Shown: piece by piece, positions 16,272-23,388 of the stretch
Layout: each line of letters begins with the position of its first letter
Numbering within the stretch: the stretch's first letter is position 1
DNA from: an uncultured Phycisphaerales bacterium
Lineage (GTDB): Bacteria; Planctomycetota; Phycisphaerae; UBA1845; Fen-1342
Length of the DNA stretch: 32,009 nt
Direction: 5' to 3'
Assembly: GCA_903914415.1 (NCBI GenBank)
Contig: CAIWOY010000243.1
Coordinates: 1 to 32,009, forward strand
Notes under the pieces: generated by a model
Seen by the model: the letters and a program-made list of their open reading frames with translations, nothing else
Told to the model about the DNA's origin: nothing
Database searches by the model: none
Program-made: the position numbers and the translations under genes

Positions 16272-18401
16272 CTATGTACCGATCCAGTTCCAGAGCAACA
16301 GCATGACCGCGAGGCCGACGACCATGCCGAGGGCGTAGCCCTGGAGCGCGCCGCGCTGCAGGAAATGCAGCAGGAACGACAGGCCGCGCGGGACGGCGGC
16401 GACCAGCCAGATGACGCCGTCGAGGCCGTAGTCGTCGGTCGCGGAGAAGAACCGGCCGAGGTTTCGCAGCGGCCGGACAAACGCGTAGTCGTAGATTTCG
16501 TCGAAGTAGTATTTCGCGTGCCAGAGCCGCCAGAGGCCGCCGAGCGCGCGGGCGTCGGGGTCGGTTTCGGGGGCCTGGCCGAAGCGGGCCCAGGCAAGGC
16601 CGATGCCAGCGAGGGCGACGAGGGCCGAGACGTACATGAGCCAGAGGCCGCCGTGGCCGTGCTCCGGCGCGCCGATGGTGCTGCCGTGCAGGTAGTCGTG
16701 CAGGACGCCGTGGGGGCGGATGAAACCGAGGAACGAGTCACCGCCGGCGGCGAACGTCACGCCCAGGTAGCCCGCGAAGATGGCGCCGATGGCAAGCAGC
16801 CAAAGCGGCGCGATCATGACCAGCGGCGCTTCGTGCGGGTGGGCGGCGTCGTCGGGCAGCCGGAGTTTCCCGTGGAAGCACAGGAAGAACATGCGGAAGG
16901 TGTAGTAGGCAGTGAGGCCGGCGGTGGCGAGCAGGATCAGGCCGGCGACGGGGTGCCGCTCGAAGGCGGCGTGGACGAGCTCGTCCTTGCTCCAGAAGCC
17001 GGAGAGCAGCGGGAAGCCGGCCAGCGCGAGGCAGCCGATGAGCATGGTCCGACAGGTGTGCGGGAGGACGTGGCGCAGGCCGCTGAAGCGGCGGAGGTCG
17101 ATGACGCCGCCGAGGGCGTGCATGACGCTGCCGGCACCGAGGAAGAGCAGGGCTTTGAACCAGGCGTGGGTGAACACGTGGAAGACGGCGGAGTCGGGCA
17201 CGCGGCAGCCGAGGCCGACAAACATGAAGGCGAGCTGGCTGATCGTCGAGTACGCCAGGATGCGTTTCATGTCGTACTGGGCCGCCGCCATGGTGGCGGT
17301 CAGGACGGCGCCGATCAGGCCCAGCACGAGGATGACGTTCAGGGCGAGGGGCGACGCGCCGAAGATCGGCGTGCAGCGGGCGATCATGTAGATGCCAGCG
17401 GTGACCATCGTGGCGGCGTGGATCAACGCGGACACGGGGGTCGGGCCTTCCATGGCGTCGGGGAGCCAAACGTGCAAGGGAAACTGGGCGCTTTTACCGA
17501 GCGCACCGCACATCAGCAGCAACGCGACGGTGGTGATCTGCCAGGGCTCGAGCGCGCCGACGCACTTGAAGACGGTCGCGTAGTCGAGCGGGTTTTCGCC
17601 GCGCTGCACGAGCGGGTCGGCGCCGGCGGTGAGGAACCAGTAGAGGGCAAAAATGCCGAGGGCGAAGCCGAAGTCGCCGATGCGGTTGACGATGAAGGCC
17701 TTCTTGGCGGCGGCGGCGGCGCTGGGCCGCGGGTAGTAGAAGCCGATGAGGAGGTAGCTGCACAGGCCGACGAGCTCCCAGCCGAGGTAGAGCAGGATGA
17801 AGTTGCCGGCGAGGACGAGCGTGGCCATGGAGAAGACGAAGAGGCCGAGGAAGGCGAAGAAGCGCTCGTAGCCGCGCTCGGGGTGGCCGTGGTGGTCGCG
17901 CATGTAGCCGATGGAGTAGACGACGATGATCGTGGAGACGACGGTGACGAAGAGGAGCATGACGGCGGTGAGGCCGTCGAAGTAGAAGTTGACGGCGAGC
18001 CAGTGTTGGTTGCGGAGGCTGGGCTGGTCGCCGAGGCTGATCCAGTTGTAGAGAGTGTAGGTGAGGCCGGGGGCACGTAGCGCTCCTGGGGGATGTGCGC
18101 TCTGACCCTCCCCCTGCCCCCTCCCTAGGAGGGAGGGGGGTTCCGGCGCCGCGCGCGACGGGGCGGCGGGCGATGATACGGCAGACGACGGAGTCGGGCG
18201 CAGGTCGAGAAACAGCACGACGGCGAGGACGGCCGACGCCGCGACGCCGAGGACCACGGGCCAGTGGGCGGCGCTGGCCTTGCGGCGCAGGACGACGAGC
18301 ATGCCGACCACGAGGGCGCCGAGCAGCGGCCAGAAGGGCAGCGTGGCGTAGAGCCGAAGCGGCAGAATCGTCGTTGTAGCATCTGCCAGCGTCACGCTCA
18401 T
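16272..18401 (-). CDS. nuoL: NADH-quinone oxidoreductase subunit L
   Basis: A 709-residue distal proton-pumping subunit, longer than the roughly 613-residue E. coli NuoL. Conserved stretches include VNFYFDGLTAVMLLFVTVVS, YLGWELVGLCSYLLIGFYYPRPSAAAAAKKAF, GKSAQFPLHVWLPDAMEGPTPVSALIHAATMVTAGIYMIAR, KRILAYSTISQLAFM, FTHAWFKALLFLGAGSVMHA, and GFWSKDE. The long lateral helix region follows and the end resembles the terminal anchor. Residues about 68-112, in the loop before the conserved LYNWISLGD, are a Pro/Ala/Gly-rich expansion containing PPSLLGRGQGEGQ (88-100), encoded by a repeat also found in nuoG. The ATG at 18401 overlaps the nuoK stop as ATGA. Confidence 0.97.
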   Translation of the reverse strand: MSVTLADATTTILPLRLYATLPFWPLLGALVVGMLVVLRRKASAAHWPVVLGVAASAVLAVVLFLDLRPTPSSAVSSPAAPSRAAPEPPSLLGRGQGEGQSAHPPGALRAPGLTYTLYNWISLGDQPSLRNQHWLAVNFYFDGLTAVMLLFVTVVSTIIVVYSIGYMRDHHGHPERGYERFFAFLGLFVFSMATLVLAGNFILLYLGWELVGLCSYLLIGFYYPRPSAAAAAKKAFIVNRIGDFGFALGIFALYWFLTAGADPLVQRGENPLDYATVFKCVGALEPWQITTVALLLMCGALGKSAQFPLHVWLPDAMEGPTPVSALIHAATMVTAGIYMIARCTPIFGASPLALNVILVLGLIGAVLTATMAAAQYDMKRILAYSTISQLAFMFVGLGCRVPDSAVFHVFTHAWFKALLFLGAGSVMHALGGVIDLRRFSGLRHVLPHTCRTMLIGCLALAGFPLLSGFWSKDELVHAAFERHPVAGLILLATAGLTAYYTFRMFFLCFHGKLRLPDDAAHPHEAPLVMIAPLWLLAIGAIFAGYLGVTFAAGGDSFLGFIRPHGVLHDYLHGSTIGAPEHGHGGLWLMYVSALVALAGIGLAWARFGQAPETDPDARALGGLWRLWHAKYYFDEIYDYAFVRPLRNLGRFFSATDDYGLDGVIWLVAAVPRGLSFLLHFLQRGALQGYALGMVVGLAVMLLLWNWIGT
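18102..18142 (-). repeat. 41-bp palindromic repeat, copy B, in frame in nuoL
   Basis: Identical over 41 bases to 22328-22368 and closely similar to 5822-5861. On the nuoL coding strand it reads from AACCCCCCTCC to GGGGGAGGGTCAG and encodes PPSLLGRGQGEGQ. The central CCCTCC-TAGG-GAGGG portion is palindromic. Confidence 0.9.
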
Positions 18402-18709
18402 TCGTCCTTCAACATGCGGTATGCGTTCGCATCCAGCGTGCCTTGATAGCGATACAACAGGACCACCAATGCGAGCGCGAGCGCGGCTTCCGCCGCGGCG
18501 ACGGCAATCAGGAACAGGGCGAAGACCTGGCCGTCGAACGTGGGCGCACCCTTCAGCGGGTAGCGCCCAAACGCCACGAGGTTCAGGATGATCCCCTGGA
18601 ACATCATTTCCGTGCACAGGAACATGATGATGAGGTTTCGGCGCGTAACGAATCCGATCAACCCCAGCACGAACAGAATCGCCCCAAGTAGCAGGTACGG
18701 AAGCAGCAT
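18398..18709 (-). CDS. nuoK: NADH-quinone oxidoreductase subunit K
   Basis: A 103-residue, three-helix membrane subunit (MrpC-like) at the base of the complex I membrane arm. FLCTEMMFQGIILNLVAFG contains the membrane glutamate of helix 2, and VAAAEAALALALVVLLYR contains the second glutamate in helix 3, both needed for proton transfer in E. coli. The length matches the family. Its ATG shares a base with the nuoJ stop (TAATG) and its stop overlaps the nuoL start (ATGA), so the three genes are tightly coupled. Confidence 0.97.
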   Translation of the reverse strand: MLLPYLLLGAILFVLGLIGFVTRRNLIIMFLCTEMMFQGIILNLVAFGRYPLKGAPTFDGQVFALFLIAVAAAEAALALALVVLLYRYQGTLDANAYRMLKDE

Positions 18710-19404
18710 TACTCATCCCCCTCACTTTCCGCGCGTGTCGTCGGGCGGCGGCGGGCGATGGCGATCGCACCGACCAGGGCCGCGAGGAGCAGCAGGCCGA
18801 TGATTTGGATGGCCACCACGTACTCCGTCAGCAGCGGCACGCCGACGGCCTCGATCGTGCCGGGCGCTTCGGCGATGGGCGCGGGCAGCGGCGTGCGTTG
18901 GGCGGGGACGAGGAACAGCTCGATCTGGCGGGCCAGGAGGATGAGCAACAGGAAGCCGGCCAGGCAGCCCCAGACCGGCTCGCGCGATTTCACGTCGTAC
19001 GGAGCCGGGCGCGATTGCTGGGCCAGCATGATGACGAAGACGTAGGTGACCAGGATGGCGCCGGCGTAGATGATGACCAGCGCCATCGAGAGAAACGTCG
19101 CCTCCAGCAGCACGAGCAGCCCGGTCACCGCGAAGATCAGCAGGATGAAGTACAGGGCGCTGTAGACCGGCTTGCCGTGCGTGATGACGCGGAGCGCAGC
19201 AAACACCGCGACCAGCGCGAAGCCGGCGAATAAGCCGCGCGGGTCGGCTCCCGGGACAAGTCGCAGCAACAGCGCCAGTAAGACGGCGCCGGCCGCCGCG
19301 AGGACGACCCAGCCCACGCGGCGCGTATCGGCCCGTCCGCCGGGCATGGCAAGGAACAGCCCGACGGCCCCGAGTGTGAGAATCGCGATCAGTAGTGTGG
19401 GCAT
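18709..19404 (-). CDS. nuoJ: NADH-quinone oxidoreductase subunit J
   Basis: A 231-residue membrane subunit, somewhat longer than the roughly 180-residue E. coli protein. The conserved central block is visible as PVYSALYFILLIFAVTGLLVLLEATFLSMALVIIYAGAILVTYVFVIML, the helix whose pi-bulge couples quinone chemistry to proton movement. An additional pair of hydrophobic segments precedes it (about 1-65), and the C-terminus has one more helix. It follows nuoI after a 126-base gap that contains a dispersed repeat, so it may need its own ribosome binding; AGGG lies a few bases before the ATG. Confidence 0.95.
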   Translation of the reverse strand: MPTLLIAILTLGAVGLFLAMPGGRADTRRVGWVVLAAAGAVLLALLLRLVPGADPRGLFAGFALVAVFAALRVITHGKPVYSALYFILLIFAVTGLLVLLEATFLSMALVIIYAGAILVTYVFVIMLAQQSRPAPYDVKSREPVWGCLAGFLLLILLARQIELFLVPAQRTPLPAPIAEAPGTIEAVGVPLLTEYVVAIQIIGLLLLAALVGAIAIARRRPTTRAESEGDE

Positions 19405-19530
19405 GGCCCTGGATTTCCACTCGCTGGTCGCAGGTTTACTCGATTCTCGTTGGCGCGGCCAGGGTGTCGGCGACCGGCAGGACGGCTCGGCAGGAGCCTC
19501 GCCCTCCCACGGTCGCCACGCGTCTGGTCG
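19405..19530. repeat. Dispersed repeat in the nuoI-nuoJ gap
   Basis: The gap contains GGCAGGACGGCTCGGCAGGA and onward to GCCTCGCCCTCCCACGGTCG (about 19476-19515), with a GGCTC/GAGCC hairpin at 19484-19498. It resembles a widespread repeat whose translation gives GRGSCRA, which I recall from Planctomycetes. On the coding strand it begins with the TAG stop of nuoI followed by CGACC. Confidence 0.6.
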
Positions 19531-20133
19531 CTACACTTTTCGTTTCATGTTCGGCTCTGCGACATCCAGGCCTTGCGTGCCGGTCAGGCCGTAGTCGGTC
19601 ACGGGCGGGTTCCGGCGCGGCTTGATGCCCTTGGTCTCCTCGTAGATCTGGAGCAGCTTCTCCTTGTCGAGGATCAACTCCTCGCGCGTGCAACTGACCA
19701 ATTCGTAGAGCGGTGTGAGCTCGATCGCGTCGACCGGGCAGGCCTCCTCGCACAAGCCGCAGTAGATGCAGCGCAGCTCGTCGATGTCGAACTGGACGGG
19801 GTATTTCTCGCGGTCGGGCCAGGGCGACTCGCCGGCTTCGATGTGGATGCAGTGGGCCGGGCAGGCCGTGCTGCACATGAAGCAGGCGACGCAGGCGACG
19901 CGGCCGTCGGGGTCCTTGTTGAGCCGGTGCACGCCGTGGTAGTTCGCGGTGCGCAGCTCGCCGGTGTCTTCGCGCGTCTGCTCCGGGTATTGGTGGACGA
20001 CGGCGTGGCGGCGCTGGAGGTCGAACATGTGGCGGAGAGTGGTTTTCAGGCCGTCGAGGATCTGCGGAAGGTAGAGGCGCTCGGCGGGCGTCAGCTCGGG
20101 TTCCTTCAGCACGATGATGTCGTCGTCACGCAT
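19531..20133 (-). CDS. nuoI: NADH-quinone oxidoreductase subunit I
   Basis: A 200-residue TYKY-type ferredoxin-like subunit carrying two 4Fe-4S clusters (N6a and N6b) between NuoG and NuoB. Cys81, Cys84, Cys87, Cys91 (CVACFMCSTACP) and Cys122, Cys125, Cys128, Cys132 (CIYCGLCEEACP) give two complete CxxCxxCxxxCP motifs. The end EPNMKRKV is family-unlike and stops at a TAG that coincides with the start of a repeat. Upstream, the ribosome binding area lies inside a heptamer tandem repeat, with GAGAG about 8 bases before the ATG. Confidence 0.97.
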   Translation of the reverse strand: MRDDDIIVLKEPELTPAERLYLPQILDGLKTTLRHMFDLQRRHAVVHQYPEQTREDTGELRTANYHGVHRLNKDPDGRVACVACFMCSTACPAHCIHIEAGESPWPDREKYPVQFDIDELRCIYCGLCEEACPVDAIELTPLYELVSCTREELILDKEKLLQIYEETKGIKPRRNPPVTDYGLTGTQGLDVAEPNMKRKV

Positions 20134-20139
20134 GGGGAA

Positions 20140-20167
20140 GCTCTCAGCTATCAGCTCTCGGCTCTCA
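20140..20167. repeat. Heptamer tandem repeat at the nuoI start
   Basis: Four 7-bp units: GCTCTCA, GCTATCA, GCTCTCG, GCTCTCA. On the nuo strand this is a run of TGAGAGC-type units ending 6 bases before the nuoI ATG. The GAGAG of the last unit is the only Shine-Dalgarno-like sequence, so copy number could influence nuoI translation. Confidence 0.7.
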
Positions 20168-20210
20168 GCCGGTGCCGTGCGGGCGATCGCAGGCCATTCG
20201 CCTTCTACGG

Positions 20211-20346
20211 CCGGCAGGGGCGCCGGCCGCTACATTTCCGAGGCCGGGCGCTACATTTCTGGGGCCGGGCGTTACGTTTTCGAGGCGTGACGCTGCGGCG
20301 GCCGGCGAGACGCCGTCAGGCACAGAGGCCGGACGCTACGTTGTCG
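20211..20346. repeat. 21-bp tandem repeats with GTAGCG heads in the nuoH-nuoI gap
   Basis: On the plus strand, units ending CGCTACATTTC recur with a period near 21 bases: CCGGCCGCTAC (20223-20233), GGCCGGGCGCTAC (20242-20253), GGCCGGGCGTTAC (20263-20274), a diverged GGCGTGACGCTGC (20284), and GGCCGGACGCTAC (20328-20339). Read in the nuo direction each starts GTAGCG or a variant. The first unit's TAG is the nuoH stop codon. Confidence 0.75.
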
Positions 20347-21643
20347 GGCGTACGTCGATTTCCGGCAGGTCCTCCTGTCGGGCCGTCACCGGCCGCTTCG
20401 AGCGGGCCGCAGAGCGCAGCAGGACGGCCAGCAGCAGCAGGTTCGCCGCTAGGCTCGCCCAGACGTTTCGCTGCCAGCCCAGATACGTCAGAGCGGCCGT
20501 CGCCGCGAGGAGGGCGACGCCGATCGGCACGAGCGACTGCCAGGCGACCCGCATGAGCTGGTCGAAGCGGAAGCGCGGGAGCGTCCAGCGCACCAGCATG
20601 AACAGCGCGATGAACAGGGCGACCTTGGTCAGGTACACGGCCAGCTTGATCAGCATCGCCCACCAGGTCACGTTCTCCGGCCCAGGCAGGCCCCAGAAGT
20701 GCCAGCCGCCGAAGAAGAGCGCGACGATCAGGGCGCTGCTCGTGATCATGTGCGCGTACTCGCCGAGGAAGAACATCGCGAACTTCATCGCGCTGTACTC
20801 GGTGTGGTAGCCGCCGACCAGCTCCTGCTCGGCCTCGGGCAGGTCGAACGGAGCCCGGTTTGCTTCGGCCAGCGCGCTGACCAGGACCAGGAAGAACGCG
20901 ATGGGGTGCAGGAAGATGTTCCAAACGCCGGTGGCGGCTTGCTGCTGGACGATCTGGTCGAGCTGGAGCGTGCCGCTGACCAGGAGCACGACGAGCAGGC
21001 CAAGCCCCAGCGGCAGCTCGTAACTGATCATCTGGGCCGCGGCGCGCATGCCGCCGTAGAACGCGTACTTGTTGTTGCTGGCGTAGCCGGCGAGCACGAC
21101 GCCGTAGACGCTGAGGGAGCCGACGGCGAGGAGGTAGAGGAAGCCGACGTTGAGGTTGGCGACCTGGGTGGAGAGCGGCGGGGCATCGGGCGGCATCCAG
21201 GGCCAGCGGACTTGGCCGGCCCAGGGGATGATCGCGAAGCCGAGCAACGAAGCGGCCAGGGCCAACGCGGGGGCCAACAGGAACAGCGGCTTGTCGACGT
21301 GCCGCGGGATGATGTCCTCTTTTAGCAGGAATTTCAGCCCGTCGGCGACCGGCTGGAGCAAGCCCCAGAAGCCGACGCGGTTCGGCCCGTAGCGATCCTG
21401 CGTAAAGCCGGCGATCTTGCGTTCGAACAGGATGCACAGGGCGGTCGCGCTGAGGATCAGGACGAGCATGACCGCGAGCACGATCATGGAGAACGAGAAC
21501 TGCGATGAGAGCAGGGGTTTGTAGAGCGGGAAAGCCAGCGCGAGGAGCGCGGTGACCAACAGTAGAATGGCGGCGCCGGCGCCGAAGATCACGGCCGGCT
21601 TCCGCAGCACTGTTTCAATTCGTTTGATCGTCGGATCGGTCAT
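20336..21643 (-). CDS. nuoH: NADH-quinone oxidoreductase subunit H
   Basis: A membrane subunit of about 435 residues that forms much of the quinone chamber at the junction of the two complex I arms. Clear landmarks are LFERKIAGFTQDRYGPNRVGFWGLLQPVADGLKFLLKEDI, GYASNNKYAFYGGMRAAAQMISYE, and the acidic EANRAPFDLPEAEQELVGGYHTEYSAMKFAMFFLGEYAH loop. The C-terminal 90 or so residues extend past the last conserved block with one more hydrophobic segment. The ATG at 21643 is preferred; a GTG two codons earlier (21649) is possible and neither has a strong ribosome binding site. The TAG stop lies in a GTAGCG repeat. Confidence 0.96.
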   Translation of the reverse strand: MTDPTIKRIETVLRKPAVIFGAGAAILLLVTALLALAFPLYKPLLSSQFSFSMIVLAVMLVLILSATALCILFERKIAGFTQDRYGPNRVGFWGLLQPVADGLKFLLKEDIIPRHVDKPLFLLAPALALAASLLGFAIIPWAGQVRWPWMPPDAPPLSTQVANLNVGFLYLLAVGSLSVYGVVLAGYASNNKYAFYGGMRAAAQMISYELPLGLGLLVVLLVSGTLQLDQIVQQQAATGVWNIFLHPIAFFLVLVSALAEANRAPFDLPEAEQELVGGYHTEYSAMKFAMFFLGEYAHMITSSALIVALFFGGWHFWGLPGPENVTWWAMLIKLAVYLTKVALFIALFMLVRWTLPRFRFDQLMRVAWQSLVPIGVALLAATAALTYLGWQRNVWASLAANLLLLAVLLRSAARSKRPVTARQEDLPEIDVRPTT

Positions 21644-21676
21644 GCTCACTACCAGCCGGTTCTGACCACGAGGGAC

Positions 21677-23356
21677 TTAGTGTGCGCGCTTGGGCAAATC
21701 GCGCGGGATAAACACCTCGGAGAACTGCGGCAATTCGGCCGCCATTGTCTCGCGCACCGTCTGCGCGCGGAACAGGCCGGGCTGGCCCAATAGCTCGTAG
21801 AAAAACTGCCCGTCGGCCTTTACGCCCTCCAGCGGCGGTAAGGCCCGCTCGAATGGTTGAAGGAGGCCGTCGCAGTTCATGAACGTGCCCTCACGCTCCG
21901 TCCACGCGGCGCCGGGAATCTGCACGGCGGCGGCGCCGTCGAGCGCGGAGGGGAACAGGTCGTGCACGACAAGGAACGGGATTCTGGCAAGCGCCGCTGC
22001 GACGGGGTCAGTGACCCACGCGTCGGGATATCCGCCGGTGACGTACGCCGCGCGAAAGCGGCCTTCGACGGCCTGGGCGAGGAATTCCTGGAAGCTCGCG
22101 GTCGGGCCGCCGAGATGTTGCAGGATGGTCTCGACGCCGCGGCGGTTGGGGCATTTTTCGGCCTTGATGGTGAAGCCGTTGGGGTAGGTCTGGTCATGGC
22201 CGGACACGGGTACGTGGCCCAGGACGAGGGTGGCTTGCGGCGCGAGGCTGCGGGCGAGTTTCGCGAGCAGCCAGGCCTCTTCGCAGGTCAGCATGGGGCT
22301 GAGGACGGCGGCGAGCGGGCCGATGCCCTGACCCTCCCCCTGCCCCCTCCCTAGGAGGGAGGGGGGTTGCGCGAGCCGCGCGCCCCCGCCTGGACCGGCC
22401 GGCGAGGCGCAGGCCGCCACGCCCGCGAACGGCGCGCGGAGCAGACCAGGCAGTTCTTCCCAGCGGGCCGGTTGAAGGGCCACGCCTTGCCGGATGCGGG
22501 GCTGGCGGAGGCGGTCGGGGCGGTGGACATGCTTCCAGCCGAAGCGGGCCTCGTCGCTGATCCACCACTCGTTGATCTTCTCGTTGTAGCGCGGGCGGAT
22601 GCGGTGTATGCCGGCCTCGTTGTAGTCGATCCAGATCGTCTGCCCGCGGCTGTCCGCCGGGCTGACCGAGCGGGCGGAGCGGAGCAGCCAGACGCGCTGC
22701 TTGAAGAGGAAGCCCTTGTCGAGCAAGGCGCCGACGGGGCAGAGGTCCACGACGTTGCCCTGCAGCGGGTTTTCGAGCGGCTGGCCGGGGAGCACGTCGA
22801 TCTCACAACGGCTGCCGCGGCCGACGACCGCCAGCTCGCCGGTGCCGGCGATCTCGTCGCAGAAGCGCACGCAGCGCGAGCAGAGGACGCAGCGGTCCTG
22901 GTAGAGCAGGGTGTGCGGGCCGATGTCCTTCTTGGGGTTCTTGGTTTTGTCCTCGACCATGCGTGAGGTGGCGGGGCCGTTTGCCTCGGTGTAATCCTGC
23001 AAGTAGCACTCGCCCGCCTTGTCGCAGACCGGGCAATCGAGGGGGTGGTTCAGGAGGTAGTACTCCATGACGTGCTGCTGGTTTTCGCGGACCGGGTCCG
23101 AGCGGAACCGCACCTCGAGGCCGTCCCGGACCGGGGTCTGACAGGACGGAAAGAGCTTCGGGGCCCAATCCATCTGCCCGGTCTTCGGGTTCGGCATCTT
23201 CATTTCCATCAGGCACAGCCGGCAGCTCGCGACCACGCTAAGCCCGGGGTGATAGCAATAGTGCGGGACCGCCAAGCCGGCTTCGAGGGCCGCCTGCAAG
23301 ACCGGGATGCCGCTCCGGCACTCAATCGTGTGTCCGTCGATGATGATCTTCGGCAT
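21677..23356 (-). CDS. nuoG: NADH-quinone oxidoreductase subunit G
   Basis: A 559-residue large Fe-S subunit, shorter than E. coli NuoG (about 900) but within the range of compact forms. Cys34, Cys45, Cys48 and Cys72 bind a 2Fe-2S cluster. His104, Cys108, Cys111 and Cys117 form the His-Cys3 4Fe-4S site. Cys156, Cys159, Cys162 and Cys206 form a further 4Fe-4S site. The C-terminal half is a reduced molybdopterin-oxidoreductase-like domain. Residues about 314-347 are a Gly/Pro/Ala-rich insertion with PPSLLGRGQGEGQ (331-343), the same repeat-encoded peptide as in NuoL. The start at 23356 begins the ferredoxin domain and follows nuoF by 32 bases. Confidence 0.96.
   Translation of the reverse strand: MPKIIIDGHTIECRSGIPVLQAALEAGLAVPHYCYHPGLSVVASCRLCLMEMKMPNPKTGQMDWAPKLFPSCQTPVRDGLEVRFRSDPVRENQQHVMEYYLLNHPLDCPVCDKAGECYLQDYTEANGPATSRMVEDKTKNPKKDIGPHTLLYQDRCVLCSRCVRFCDEIAGTGELAVVGRGSRCEIDVLPGQPLENPLQGNVVDLCPVGALLDKGFLFKQRVWLLRSARSVSPADSRGQTIWIDYNEAGIHRIRPRYNEKINEWWISDEARFGWKHVHRPDRLRQPRIRQGVALQPARWEELPGLLRAPFAGVAACASPAGPGGGARLAQPPSLLGRGQGEGQGIGPLAAVLSPMLTCEEAWLLAKLARSLAPQATLVLGHVPVSGHDQTYPNGFTIKAEKCPNRRGVETILQHLGGPTASFQEFLAQAVEGRFRAAYVTGGYPDAWVTDPVAAALARIPFLVVHDLFPSALDGAAAVQIPGAAWTEREGTFMNCDGLLQPFERALPPLEGVKADGQFFYELLGQPGLFRAQTVRETMAAELPQFSEVFIPRDLPKRAH
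22328..22368 (-). repeat. 41-bp palindromic repeat, copy C, in frame in nuoG
   Basis: Identical over 41 bases to 18102-18142, in the same orientation and the same reading frame relative to its host gene. It encodes PPSLLGRGQGEGQ between the Fe-S half and the C-terminal domain of NuoG. Confidence 0.9.
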
Positions 23357-23365
23357 AACTCACAG

Positions 23366-23382
23366 GGTGGGCAGCGCCCACC
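23366..23382. repeat. Short palindrome in the nuoF-nuoG gap
   Basis: GGTGGGC and GCCCACC flank a 3-base loop. On the nuo strand the block begins with the TAG stop of nuoF in GGTAGCAAGACGGTGGGC. It resembles another short dispersed repeat and could form a small mRNA hairpin between the two genes. Confidence 0.5.
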
Positions 23383-23388
23383 GTCTTG

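Noticed and set aside
12929-18080. Very long plus-strand open frames opposite nuoL, nuoM and nuoN
   Set aside because: They are rich in Glu, Gly, Arg and Ala with no domain signature and mirror conserved complex I genes on the other strand. High GC with G/C at third positions explains the open antisense frames.
18102-18142. Terminator or frameshift inside nuoL
   Set aside because: The palindromic repeat is in frame, contains no stop, and the conserved protein continues on both sides, so it is a coding insertion.
20211-20346. CRISPR array
   Set aside because: The 21-bp units are directly adjacent without unique spacers and no cas gene is present; they are simple tandem repeats.
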